Shown: piece by piece, positions 10,301 to 16,851 of the stretch
Numbering within the stretch: position 1 is the stretch's first letter
Layout: each line of letters starts with the position of its first letter
Source of the DNA: Saprospiraceae bacterium
GTDB taxonomy: Bacteria; Bacteroidota; Bacteroidia; Chitinophagales; Saprospiraceae
Direction: 5' to 3'
Length of the DNA stretch: 64,000 bases
Assembly (NCBI GenBank): GCA_026129545.1
Contig: JAHCHX010000001.1
Coordinates: 309,501 to 373,500, forward strand
The notes under the pieces: model-generated
Told to the model about the DNA's origin: nothing
The model's input: the letters and a program-made list of their open reading frames with translations, nothing else
The model's database searches: none
Position numbers and translations under genes: made by a program

Positions 10301-10357
10301 AAGCGGATAACACAGGATTGACAGGGCACAAGTAAGGACGTGGTAGAAAAATTTCAT
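1343..10357 (-). CDS. Giant SprB-repeat surface protein with T9SS type B sorting domain
   Basis: 3,004 residues. Signal peptide at 1-21 (ends FGQ). An N-terminal Cys-rich domain (~22-165) of a kind seen at the front of Saprospiraceae surface proteins is followed by Ig/PKD-like domains (~166-340). About 26 SprB-like units of ~75 residues (~341-2306) come next, each with a WSNG-type core and usually one Cys near each end. Further Ig/PKD-like domains (~2306-2905) lead to a CHU_C/gliding-motility type B sorting domain (~2906-3004, with PNVFSPNGD and a final GDVTLLR). SprB in Flavobacterium is a motile surface adhesin, so an adhesin or gliding-related role is inferred. The frame is intact throughout. 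No PorP/SprF-like partner is adjacent. Confidence 0.93.
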   Translation of the reverse strand: MKFFYHVLTCALSILCYPLFGQCPPPGFPDAGNTCVQAPVLCENLDGYCNTINNNNQQQNFPGCGGQFVLNNDEWFAFFAGTTSITIQVTPTNCTPGPNMGLQGGIYSACVSQPLALQCQCTQNPFILSSNNFVVGQIYYFVLDGCAGNVCDYSITVLSGSTVGVPPNDPGPITGLQEVCQNSTTGYSLPPVGGATTYTWTLTPNIGTISGSGPNVNVSWGNNTTSADLCVTTANGCYANPTPSCITIDVIPTPTATISGSGQLCQGGGGTVNLTVTFTGEGPWTFTPTFNGSPQAPITTSENPYTYTVNQVGNYGLQNVSVPGGANGCNGTVSGSASVTQVTINTSATVINSQCGLDNGGINLTVSGGSQPYLFQWSNGATTEDLSNIPAGSYTVTITEATGCTREFTATVNDNIVNLNITANVTANTTCNGGNGAIDVSVNPPPGNYTYQWSNGATTQDINNLEPGAYTITVTAGPTCSNTATFNVGNNPNQPNVTGTTTQSTCELDNGSININVSGGVPPYLFTWSNGSTSEDLNNIPAGSYSVTVTGANGCTQVGNFTVGNNNPTFNINANITANTTCIGGNGAINLNVTPANPNYTYTWSNGATTPNLSNLEPGSYTVTVSAGGACTQTNTFTIPNNPNNPNINPNVIPSTCELSNGSISISVTGGVSPYTFQWSNGSSSQNLSNIPAGSYTLTVTGANGCSSVANINVNNNNPPITINGTPVANTTCSGGNGSISISVAPPNPNYTYTWSNGATTPNINNLPPGTYTVTVNAGGACTQTASFTVADNPNLPVINITPVSSTCDQSNGGINLSVSGGVMPYTFSWTNGATTQNLVNIPAGFYGVTVTGANGCTASTGVNVSNENPLITVNGNVIANTLCNGNGNGSITTSVAPPGVYTYSWSNGATTPSISNLVQGTYTVTVTGSGSCSQIASFTIPENPNGPTINGNPTSSTCDLSNGGINITVSGAVPPYTYQWSSGQTTQNINNVPAGSYSVTVTGANGCTNVANFDIGNNNPPINVTGNATINTVCVGGNGAITLNVTPPALGPYTYQWSSGQTTQNINGLPGGTYTVTVQGQGSCFQTATFDVIDQPNVPIIFVEYKFATCGLSNGGIDLTVSSGVPPYTYQWSSGQTTQDLNNVPPDFYSVTVTSANGCTSETSGDLPDDIIDIIINGTVLNKTSCTTNNGRITLQLNPAPPTSSIQWSNGAFTPVLNNLAAGSYTVTVTVGTCSKTATFVVLDESQVPSLTHAVTPATCGVSNGSIDLTVTGGQAPVTFAWSNGATTEDLNNLPPGNYAVTVSAAGNCSAVSSITIPSNDVVINLSGTAVENTSCLTPNGSITLNVTPAGNYTYNWSNSANTPNISNLAPGSYSVTVSTGLTCSATASFNIANNATAPNLAAAATPSICGLNNGSASANPTGGMPPYTFSWSNSGNTNQINDLAQGNYSVTVTGANGCSSTATANVVNNNVALNVTGVISENTSCTTGNGAVNISVSPAGNYTYNWSNSATTEDLNNLNGGSYTVTVSAGGSCSSTATFTVTNNTQNPIITPTVTPSICSNDNGGIDLNISGASAPYTFVWSNGATTEDLANIFSGNYSVTVTASNGCTATTTLNVPNNSSTFSLGGSATPVTNCATPNGSVNLVITPPGNFIIEWSNNATSEDLSNVPPGTYTVSVTDPAGTGCTATASFIVDDNTTLPTASQTVTPEVCDLENGGVDLNVNGGTAPYTYNWSNNATTQDLNNVAADTYTVTVTDANNCTTTATATVPDNSITFSIAGSTSPNTICGTSNGSIDLTVTPVGVYTYNWSNNATSQNLNGLVGGNYSVTVSAGGSCTSVASFNVGDNTLSPAIAEIVAPASCAKSNGGIDLSVSGGEAPYTYSWSNSATNEDLSNIPAGNYSVTVTGANGCSSVDAFVVPDNVITPGVSGTTTSNTSCSDNNGSVTIGVTPPDNYTFTWSNAQTSQNLTSLAPGDYSVTVSAGGNCTSVATFTVGDDTPSPDIDETVTAATCAKSNGSIGLSVSGGEAPYTYQWSNNSNGVNLSNIPAGNYSVTVTGDNGCSSVANITVPDGVITPNVSGSTTPSTSCVDNNGTITVSVTPPDNYTFVWSNAQTSQDLANVAPGDYTVTVSSGGACTAVATFTVASNTAPVLFSGATTDIKCFGGNEGTIDLSVTSGTAPYQFAWSPNQPGNPANLTDLVAGNYTVTVTDAEGCTSTATFNISQPASAAQIACSATATVSAPGLTDGAGQVNVSGGTTPYVVNWSPGGTPTNVSSGTLPLNNLGTGTYVATVTDANGCTDVCDFTVGLFNCNTAVGDMSNAPLFVCGPECITATYNSAGEFLDANDVRQFVLHTGSGGQIVNEIARSSQPTFCFDPATMTFGTTYYISAIAGNNDGSGNVDLSDFCAVISVGTPISFREKPAASITAPEPITCAVKTVTLTGSSSLTGSSFQWTTVGGSIVGNPAQATITVDAAGNYRLTVNANGCADTTAVTVNNLTNQPKASIAFNPSDVLDCTISEIILSGTIEGTTAPNTIWILNGAFYSGGNPVPVTQAGFYEFIVLDTITSCSDTASITINENLAFPPLFINPPGFLTCFNTTVTLTGGSPVNGINFRWATINGADTTIVGTGTTLTVSQPGTYYLIGNDPSNNCINLVATTVSNDQSIPTADAGTAFSIACFGELATINGSATGVGTLSYQWTSPDGNIVSGSNTLTPTIDLPGTYTLVVTIVATGCTATDQVVIEPKVPVIQLRTNQPPCYNDRGAIVVESVEGGKPPIRYSLNGDVFTQNTLFTNLLPGDYTIVAIDAVGCSATATTTIVEGELLEITLETRVVIKLGDSYQINTEVTVPPSELAVIQWTPNTGLDCDTCLNPLATPLTSTQYRLNVASQTGCKADARLLLLVDKSVDVYVPNVFSPNGDSENDVFMIFADTRSVVKIKSFQIYSRWGELVSEHYDFLPNDPAYGWDGRHRGQTMNPAVFVWYAVIELFDGQEVLYEGDVTLLR
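3430..9340 (-). repeat. Tandem array of 26 SprB-like units, mostly an alternating A/B super-repeat
   Basis: Reading the protein, units 1-24 alternate between type A (contains GGxxPYTF before the WSNG core and ANGC near the end) and type B (starts with NTTC/NTSC, has a PPxNYTY segment and an AGGxC end). One unit is ~226 bp and one A/B pair ~453 bp, giving 12 pairs. Units 25 and 26 at the C-terminal side are divergent. The array is coding in one uninterrupted frame; it is protein-level tandem duplication, not a CRISPR or satellite. Confidence 0.9.
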
Positions 10358-10778
10358 GAAGAACAGAAAGTTTATGTGTTTAGAGCCTTACGGAAAAGAA
10401 CATTCCACCGTTGCGAAGGGCACGGGGTGTAAGGATGAAATAAATCGGTGTAGGAGAGTAGTTGCTTAGATACTAGCGAGAACGCTTTCGCCGCCCGGAG
10501 TTTAGAAGATGGCTTCGCAAAAAAGCAACTGTTTTGTTATTTGGCAAACGTACTGCATTTTTCATAAACGTTTGGCAAATGACGAAAAAAAAGAGATAAA
10601 AAATTTTGCTTCGTCAAAAAAGGGCCAAAATGGCATTTCGCGGCAAAAAGTGTTGTGTTTTCGTCTGCATGGCAGGTTTGGTTTTCTTAGAACAAAAAGC
10701 GCGAGCCGCCCCGAATGTTCAGGGCGGCTCGTATGTTGTGCTCAAATTGACCAATGGCTTTTTTTAGGGCGCTTTTTG
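10358..10778. other. Intergenic region between the two giant genes
   Basis: 421 bp with no credible gene. The right side carries the terminator of the upstream giant gene (10702-10731). A CAAACGTA (10545-10552; TACGTTTG on the minus strand) fits the -7 element for the 3,004-residue gene, but the nearest TTTG is 23 nt away, longer than the usual 18-20, so I rate this promoter weak. Two copies of TTTGGCAAA (10540-10548 and 10571-10579) start 31 bp apart, about three helical turns, and could be an operator. Confidence 0.5.
10702..10731 (-). terminator. Rho-independent terminator of the 1,481-residue gene
   Basis: Arms 10702-10711 and 10722-10731 form a perfect GC-rich 10-bp stem with a 10-nt loop. 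On the minus strand it is followed by GCTTTTTGTT. It lies 47 bp beyond the stop at 10779. Confidence 0.85.
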
Positions 10779-13700
10779 TCAGCGCAGCAAGGTCACATCT
10801 CCTTTGATTTTTTCTTCGTCGCCGTTAGCGTAGCGCAGCACGATGTAATAAACGTACACGTCGCTGGGCGCATCCTTCCCATTGTGCCTGCCGTCCCAGC
10901 GCGGCTGATTGGGCGTGGACTCAAACACTTTGGTGCCCCAACGATTGAACACTTGGAATGTGCGCACTTCCGTGTTACTTCCGAAGAGCAGTGGCCCAAA
11001 GAAGTCGTTCACATTATCGCCATTGCCCGGCGTGAAAGCATTCGGAACGGCTATGCAGCGCTTGAAATCATAAGTGACTTCGGCGGAATTTGCCGAACAG
11101 CCATTCGGATTGGTCGCTCTTGCCGAGAAGGTCGAGGAGCCTTCCACCACTTGTGGAACGAACGTGACCGAATCGCCAGTGATGCCAGTCAGTATGGTGC
11201 CGTTTTGTAGCCAAGCAATGGTCGCATCCGTTGGCGTCACTTCCACTTGCAATGTGATAGGCACCCCGATACAGAGCGTATCGGAAGGGTCAGGCTCTGC
11301 CATGATGGGGCTGATGGTCACGCTCGGTATCACCGTCACAGTCACCTCGTCGCTTGCCACGCAGTCGGCTCCGTAAATCAGCGTGGCCGTGTAAGTGGTG
11401 GTGGCTGGCGGGTTGACGTTGAATGTCGGGCCAGTCTGTCCTCCGGGTTGCCAAGTGATATTGCCCGGGGTGCCATTCACGGTCGCTGTGAGCGTGGTGC
11501 CCTCTGCAAAACAGATGGTGCGGTCGGGGCCTGCGTCAACGGTGGCGGAAGCGACGGTCACAGTCACCATGCCTTGCGCGACGCACCTTGGCCCTTCCGC
11601 TAGCACGTTGTATGTGGTGGTGACGGTCGGATTGGCCGTCGGGGTGGCGCTAAAGGGGTTGTCCAACCCGATGGGTGGCGTCCAAGTGTAAGTGACCCCC
11701 GGCTCTGTGATGGTGTTGAGTTGTCTGCCCGGCCCGCCGAGGCAAATGACAGGGTTGAATGGCAAATTGAGCGCGGGAAGCGGCAGCACTTGAACGGTAA
11801 TGCTCGCTCCAGAGGGACAATCAGCCTCGGGCGTAGTCAAGTTGTAGGTTGTGGTGGCGCTGGGCGATGCAACAGGGTTGGGGCATTCGGAACAAGACAA
11901 TGAGGGGGGCATGTCCTGCCATTCCAACTTGGTGTTGGGCGGGTCCACGGTCACGAGGATTTGTGAGGTTTCACCGGGACAAATTTCGGGCGGAGTGGCC
12001 ACGATGGTGAGCATCGGCGGCACCCCCACCGGCACTTCAATGAAGGAGATGTCGGTGCAACCGCGATTGACGACGACGCGCTCGAAAACGTGGGTCACGG
12101 TGGCTGTGATAACCATGTTCCACAAATCAACGGGCGTTTCCTGACCGCCAAAAGGCAACCAGTTGATTTGAATATCTGGAAAATTAGCGGGTTCATAAGT
12201 AGGCGAAGCCAGAATCACCGTGTCGCCGGGGCAATAAATTTCCTTGTCTTCAATCCGAACAATCGTTTGGTCGGGCAACGAATCCACTCGTATGCGAACG
12301 GAGTCGCGCACCAAGCAGCCACCCACCACATAAGTGGCAACAATGGTGATGGTCTCATCGGTCGTCACCACGGTATTGGGGCCAGTGGTGTTGCTCAGGT
12401 AAAACGGCGGCGACCACTGCACGGATTGGGCATCGCCAGGGTTGACGACTGCGGTGAGTTGCACGGTGTCGCCGAGGCAAATCTCCCGATATTCAGCCCC
12501 CAAAATATCCACGTCGGCGGGAATGACGGTGACGGCGACGGTGCCTGTTTGTGAGCAGTAGGCATTCGCGCTTGTGGCGGTGAGCGTGTAGGTTGTGGTC
12601 GCGTCGGGTGTAGCAACTGGTCCTGAACTGTTCGCGTCGTTCAGGCCTGTGGGCGGTGTCCATTCGTACTTGGTGGTGCCGCTCAGTATTTCACCCAACG
12701 ACACCGAGTAATTCTGACAAATTGTGGTGTCGGTCTGCAATTTTGGAAAAAACAAGGTATCCACATTGATGGTGATTTGGTCGCTTGCCGAACAACCTGC
12801 AATCGTGACGGTTGCAGTGTAAGTGGTGGTGACAGAGGGCGTGGCGGTCGGGGTCGGGCTTGTTGGGTCGTCCAGTCCGACAGCGGGAGCCCATACGAGG
12901 CCGGTATTCCCGACATTGTTGTTGGCTTGCAAAAACACGGGTGTTCCTTGGCACACGTTGGTGTCGCTCAAAGCGACAATTTCGATGGCAGGGTCCACGA
13001 TTTTTACAAAAGCAGAATCCGTGTCAGTGCAAACCCCCAAAGTGCCCGTTACCGACAACCAAAAATCTTGCGTCGGCATGGTCGTGGGATTTGGGATGAA
13101 TGGGTTGCTCACCGCGCCGGGCGGCGACCAAAAATAATCCACTGCGCCTTCGGCCTCCAATTGGAGAGTGGCGCCAGCGCACACAAAGAGGGTGTCGCCA
13201 CCCACCACGCTCACCTCCGCTTGGTCTCTCAATTCGATGACGATGTTTTGCAAAAGCACGGTGCCGCATCCAAAATCGTTGGAAAGTTGGATGATGATGG
13301 TTTCTGTGCCCTCTATCAAAGCATCGGGTATGGGGGTTATGTTGAACGAAATATTGGTCTGGCCCGGCTGGAAGGTTATGATATTGGGTATGTTGGTCGT
13401 GTAATCAACGTCGCGAGTGGCCGAGCCACTTATCGTGACCGTGTAATTGGATACCTGCGGGAGCGGGTTTGGTATCGTGAAAATGACCGTGTTGGGGATT
13501 CCTTCCAGACAGTTTTCGGTCAGATAATTAATGTTGCCAGCAAATTGAACCGTAATGTCCGGGGTGCCTGCCTTGATTTCGGAAACAAACACACCCGAAT
13601 CGAACGCGGCATCTCCCCTGTCGGCAATCGCCAATTTGAGTCGGTAAGTGTTGCAGGGAACCACATTGGAACGCGCCGTGAGGCTTTTTTTCTTTCCCAA

Positions 13701-15224
13701 AGAGTCGGCTGTCAAGCCGTCGTACTGAATCACTTGGGCCAATGTCTGGTTGCCCTCGTTGTTGCGGTAGTATTGCCAATTGTTCAGGTTGTTCACGCTG
13801 TTGATTTGCACAGGCGTGTTGGAGTTAGGCAAAATAGCGATGTTCTTGGCCCCTCCCAAGCCTGGGTCGCCCGCGATGCCCGGCCCAGAAATCAAGAATG
13901 CGAATATGTCGTTGAAATTTGAATTCACATATTCTGGATACTCTTCCGAGCCAAAAATGTACTCGAACACGAGCTCGTCCGTGCCAGCGAAAACGTCCAG
14001 TTCCACGATGCAAGCATCGAAAGAAGGCTGGCCGTTGCCCTGTTGTTGCGACAAATAGTCAAGGTTGGCATCGCCGGGCGAGTTGTGCAGCACGCCTGCC
14101 CCAGTCTGCAGGTTCGGCCCGATAGCCACTTGTGTGCTGCCGGAAGTGAGCAGCAAGCCTTTGCCTAGTCCGAGGGTATTGTTGTCAGTGGGAAAGCTGA
14201 ATGTGCCATAGCCGCCGCTAGGGCAATTGATGCCAGCCACAGTCACCGTCGTCAGCGGGGTGGCTACCGCATCAGCGATTTGAGCGGGAGTGACGTTGTT
14301 GTTCACGCTCAACATCTCTTGCGGAGGGCAAGGGCTGCTGCTGCACTCCCAAGTTCCCTTCCAGCCTTCAAACTGAACATTTGCGTTTGAAATGAACTGA
14401 ACCGTGAGGCACCCACTCGTGGCTTGCACCTGAAAGCAAACGCCGCCGCCGCCAGCAGGGTCAAAAAAACCGGGGCCATTTATTTGGGTGATGGGTTGCC
14501 CATTGGTGTTGTCGCCATCATAAAAAGACAAGACATCGCCGAAAAAGCCATCCTCGATATTGAAATACTCCAATGTGAAAGTGATGCAGGGAGCCGGTTG
14601 GTTTGGGCATATCACAAACGTGTGGTCTTCGTTCGGCCCATAGTCGCCGTCAGGTCCGCCAGAGTCGTAAAGCGTGCCGCTACACAGCGATGAACTGCCT
14701 TGGTCAATCGTGACAATCGGGGGTATCTTGTCCACGCAAAGGGTGAATTCGCCGGAACTGGGGGTCGCCGTCAGCGAATAGTCCGACACCCGGATGAAGT
14801 ATTGCGCTCCGGGCGTAAGCCCCGTCACATCAAGGAAAAGGCTGGTTTCGCCAAGCGTCGCCTTGCGACACAAGAGCTCGGCCAAGCCGTCAAACTCACA
14901 GTCGCCGCGATAAACCGCAAACTCCGGGTTCGTGATGGGAGTGTTGCCCACGCCCGTCAGCGTGATGCGAAAATCAAACAACGTGTCGGGACAGGTAAAC
15001 ATAAACCACACATCGCGTTGCGCTACTCCGCTGTTGAAGCAACTGGGCAAGTTGTCGTTCCCAATATTGGTCGGCGTGGCACCGACGTTGGTGTAAACAT
15101 CAGGCGTGCAGTTCGGCGCGAATCCGAGGTCAATCAAACCGGCGCAGTCATCATTTACAGGGGTTTGCGCAGACATCGCGCTCGCCATCCCGAGCGCGGC
15201 GATTAGTAGGAAAACTTTTTTCAT
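10779..15224 (-). CDS. Multidomain surface protein with CUB, choice-of-anchor L, Calx-beta-like and T9SS type B domains
   Basis: 1,481 residues. Signal peptide 1-19 (ends MSAQ). A PPC/jelly-roll-like domain (~22-165) begins TPVNDDCAGL. A CUB-like domain follows (~178-293). A choice-of-anchor-L domain (~305-550) shows LTSGS, FEYIFGSEEYPEY and a YRLKLAIADRGD segment. A Calx-beta-like domain (~560-665, DVDY...IPDALIEGTETI) precedes about seven Ig/PKD-like domains of the kind TYTxTxT (~675-1390). The protein ends in a type B T9SS sorting domain (~1395-1481) with FTPGNGDNVNDFF and GDVTLLR, the same last seven residues as the neighbouring giant protein. It is probably an exported adhesin or structural surface protein. 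It has its own promoter and terminator, so it is not obligately co-transcribed with its neighbour. Confidence 0.92.
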   Translation of the reverse strand: MKKVFLLIAALGMASAMSAQTPVNDDCAGLIDLGFAPNCTPDVYTNVGATPTNIGNDNLPSCFNSGVAQRDVWFMFTCPDTLFDFRITLTGVGNTPITNPEFAVYRGDCEFDGLAELLCRKATLGETSLFLDVTGLTPGAQYFIRVSDYSLTATPSSGEFTLCVDKIPPIVTIDQGSSSLCSGTLYDSGGPDGDYGPNEDHTFVICPNQPAPCITFTLEYFNIEDGFFGDVLSFYDGDNTNGQPITQINGPGFFDPAGGGGVCFQVQATSGCLTVQFISNANVQFEGWKGTWECSSSPCPPQEMLSVNNNVTPAQIADAVATPLTTVTVAGINCPSGGYGTFSFPTDNNTLGLGKGLLLTSGSTQVAIGPNLQTGAGVLHNSPGDANLDYLSQQQGNGQPSFDACIVELDVFAGTDELVFEYIFGSEEYPEYVNSNFNDIFAFLISGPGIAGDPGLGGAKNIAILPNSNTPVQINSVNNLNNWQYYRNNEGNQTLAQVIQYDGLTADSLGKKKSLTARSNVVPCNTYRLKLAIADRGDAAFDSGVFVSEIKAGTPDITVQFAGNINYLTENCLEGIPNTVIFTIPNPLPQVSNYTVTISGSATRDVDYTTNIPNIITFQPGQTNISFNITPIPDALIEGTETIIIQLSNDFGCGTVLLQNIVIELRDQAEVSVVGGDTLFVCAGATLQLEAEGAVDYFWSPPGAVSNPFIPNPTTMPTQDFWLSVTGTLGVCTDTDSAFVKIVDPAIEIVALSDTNVCQGTPVFLQANNNVGNTGLVWAPAVGLDDPTSPTPTATPSVTTTYTATVTIAGCSASDQITINVDTLFFPKLQTDTTICQNYSVSLGEILSGTTKYEWTPPTGLNDANSSGPVATPDATTTYTLTATSANAYCSQTGTVAVTVIPADVDILGAEYREICLGDTVQLTAVVNPGDAQSVQWSPPFYLSNTTGPNTVVTTDETITIVATYVVGGCLVRDSVRIRVDSLPDQTIVRIEDKEIYCPGDTVILASPTYEPANFPDIQINWLPFGGQETPVDLWNMVITATVTHVFERVVVNRGCTDISFIEVPVGVPPMLTIVATPPEICPGETSQILVTVDPPNTKLEWQDMPPSLSCSECPNPVASPSATTTYNLTTPEADCPSGASITVQVLPLPALNLPFNPVICLGGPGRQLNTITEPGVTYTWTPPIGLDNPFSATPTANPTVTTTYNVLAEGPRCVAQGMVTVTVASATVDAGPDRTICFAEGTTLTATVNGTPGNITWQPGGQTGPTFNVNPPATTTYTATLIYGADCVASDEVTVTVIPSVTISPIMAEPDPSDTLCIGVPITLQVEVTPTDATIAWLQNGTILTGITGDSVTFVPQVVEGSSTFSARATNPNGCSANSAEVTYDFKRCIAVPNAFTPGNGDNVNDFFGPLLFGSNTEVRTFQVFNRWGTKVFESTPNQPRWDGRHNGKDAPSDVYVYYIVLRYANGDEEKIKGDVTLLR

Positions 15225-15278
15225 CTTTAGTATGTAGGCAATTGCTTCCAGGTCACTCCCGCCTTAGGGAATGAGTGC

Positions 15279-15309
15279 CAAAAGTAGGGAGAGCGGCCAA
15301 TATGCCAAA
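15279..15309 (-). promoter_or_regulatory. Bacteroidota promoter for the 1,481-residue gene
   Basis: On the minus strand a TTTG (15306-15309) lies 19 nt before TACTTTTG (15279-15286), a full match to the Bacteroidota sigma factor consensus (-33 TTTG, -7 TAnnTTTG). The predicted start of transcription is near 15272, giving a leader of roughly 45-50 nt. Confidence 0.65.
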
Positions 15310-15445
15310 TTGCTGCGGGGCTTTTGTGTCGCGGGCTGGCATATTGGGCTGCCTGAAAGCCGAGGCATCGTGTTTGTGAAGTGCCGATTGGATATCTTCG
15401 CACACCATTATCAAATCGTCGCCAACGTCAAATCAACCCAACAAT

Positions 15446-16402
15446 ATGAGCATTCGAGACCAGCTTTGGAAAACTATCTTTGAGGACTTTTTCCAAGACT
15501 CCATGTATTTTTTCTTTCCTCAAAATGCCGACGAGATTGATTTCTCCCATGTACCTGAATTTTTGGACAAAGAATTGGCCCGAATCTTTCCGCGCACTCA
15601 GCAAAAAGGCCGGGTAGTGGACAAGTTGGTGAAAATCAGACTCAAAAATGGGCGATACAACTGGTTGTTGATTCATATCGAGGTACAGGGGTATCACGAC
15701 CCCGATTTCCCCAAGCGAATGTATCAGGCATACTATCGAATCTCTGAGCGGTACGACAGGCAAGTAGCTGCTCTGGCTGTGCTCACCGATGAAAACGAGC
15801 GCTTTTTACCCGATGCTTACGAGCGTGGCATTTGGGGAACCCGTTTGCGCTACGAATATCCGATTTACAAAGTGTCTGCCCACCCGCCGGAAGAGTACGA
15901 AGGCAGTCTCAATCCTTTTGCTATTGTGATGGAGGCAGCCTATTATGGCCTCCAAAAACACAGGCTTGATGATGAAGGCAAAATGAAAATCAAATTGTCG
16001 CTGGTCAAAAAACTGCTGCAAAAAGGATTTGAAAAAGAGAAAATTCGCAAATTGCTGGACTTCATTGATGGATATGTGAATTTTGAAAACATGGAAAACC
16101 ACGATAAATTTGCACACGAAATAGATAAACACTACAAATCAGCGCCAACCATGACTATCGAACAAATCGTCACGAAGCATTACAAACAATTGGCCCGAAA
16201 ACAAGGCCGCGAGGAGGGAATAGCCGAAGGTCGCGCGGAGGGTCGCGCGGAGGGTCGCGCGGAGGGAATAGCCGAGGTGACCGCAAAGCACATTGAAAAG
16301 CTTCTAGTCAAAGGCTTCGCCACAAACCAGATAGCGGAACTTCTAGAGATTCCATTGGAAACAGTAGAGGCTATCCAAAAAAAGTTGGCCAACACCAATT
16401 GA
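15446..16402 (+). CDS. Rpn/YhgA-like PD-(D/E)XK nuclease (putative transposase family)
   Basis: 318 residues. The N-terminal half carries a PD-(D/E)XK core: D in VVDKLVKI, then the E-x-Q strand LIHIEVQG, followed by helix RMYQAYYRI, typical of the Rpn recombination-promoting nuclease/YhgA-like family. The C-terminal part has the family's low-complexity EGxAEGRAEG run (~257-276) and a short helical tail (TNQIAELLEIPLETV) resembling a helix-turn-helix. Rpn proteins are DNA endonucleases linked to recombination and, in some cases, phage defence. There are no inverted-repeat ends or target duplication, so it is not a conventional insertion sequence. It stands alone, with a divergent giant gene on one side and a convergent cytochrome gene on the other. 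Confidence 0.88.
   Translation: MSIRDQLWKTIFEDFFQDSMYFFFPQNADEIDFSHVPEFLDKELARIFPRTQQKGRVVDKLVKIRLKNGRYNWLLIHIEVQGYHDPDFPKRMYQAYYRISERYDRQVAALAVLTDENERFLPDAYERGIWGTRLRYEYPIYKVSAHPPEEYEGSLNPFAIVMEAAYYGLQKHRLDDEGKMKIKLSLVKKLLQKGFEKEKIRKLLDFIDGYVNFENMENHDKFAHEIDKHYKSAPTMTIEQIVTKHYKQLARKQGREEGIAEGRAEGRAEGRAEGIAEVTAKHIEKLLVKGFATNQIAELLEIPLETVEAIQKKLANTN
16214..16273 (+). repeat. Five 12-bp tandem repeats inside the Rpn-like gene
   Basis: Five 12-bp units in frame: the two outer units are identical (GAGGGAATAGCC), and the three inner ones read GA(A/G)GGTCGCGCG. They encode EGIA/EGRA repeats. The 12-bp period preserves the frame when units are gained or lost. Confidence 0.85.
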
Positions 16403-16412
16403 ACTAAAGTCC

Positions 16413-16841
16413 CTATTCGGCGCAATTCTCCAGCAGCATCCGCACCTCATCCAGTCGGTAAGGCTCGTTCGCGTTCCCCCATGCGGTATTGACGTAGTTC
16501 AGGATGTTTGTAATGTGAATTTCCGAGAGTTTTGTTGCGCCGGGCATCGCTTCGGCATAGATTTTCCCATTCACGACAATCGTGTCCTGTAAGCCGTATC
16601 GCAATACACAGGGCAGTTTCTCTCGATTTAGTCTCAAGTAGTCAGCGCTAGCCAAAGGAGGGATGAGCGCCCCCAACCCTTCACCCGAATCCATGTGGCA
16701 ATTCGCGCAGTTGGCCCTGTACAGGCGTTCTCCTTCGCGGTAAGGATGGTTTTCGCAAGAAACAAGAGTAAAAGTGCCAAGAAAAAGAAGTGTGGCAAGC
16801 GATTGGCTGAATACCATAATCGTAGAGTCTGCTTTCGTCAT
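16413..16841 (-). CDS. Class I cytochrome c lipoprotein
   Basis: 142 residues. The N-terminal signal ends at TLVSC (Cys29), a good lipobox, so the protein is probably lipid-anchored in the periplasm. One haem-binding motif CANCH (45-49) and a likely axial Met in AEAMPG (Met99) place it in the monohaem cytochrome c family. It begins 10 bp after the SCO-family gene on the same strand, so the two form an operon; together they suggest copper/haem electron transfer in respiration. An internal ATG (16817) would give a shorter signal peptide and is equally possible. No oxidase subunits are in the window. Confidence 0.9.
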   Translation of the reverse strand: MTKADSTIMVFSQSLATLLFLGTFTLVSCENHPYREGERLYRANCANCHMDSGEGLGALIPPLASADYLRLNREKLPCVLRYGLQDTIVVNGKIYAEAMPGATKLSEIHITNILNYVNTAWGNANEPYRLDEVRMLLENCAE

Positions 16842-16851
16842 CTAATCGAGC

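Noticed and set aside
1343..10357. Giant gene as an assembly artefact of collapsed or expanded repeats
   Set aside because: Units are clearly different from one another, the A/B order is kept and the frame is intact to a proper sorting domain. Copy number could still be misassembled and needs long reads.
10540..10579. Full promoter for the giant SprB gene
   Set aside because: The -7 element fits, but the -33 spacing (23 nt) is off and the leader would be ~180 nt; kept only as a possibility in the gap entry.
15446..16402. Rpn-like gene as part of an insertion sequence
   Set aside because: No terminal inverted repeats, target duplication or accompanying transposon genes were seen on either side.
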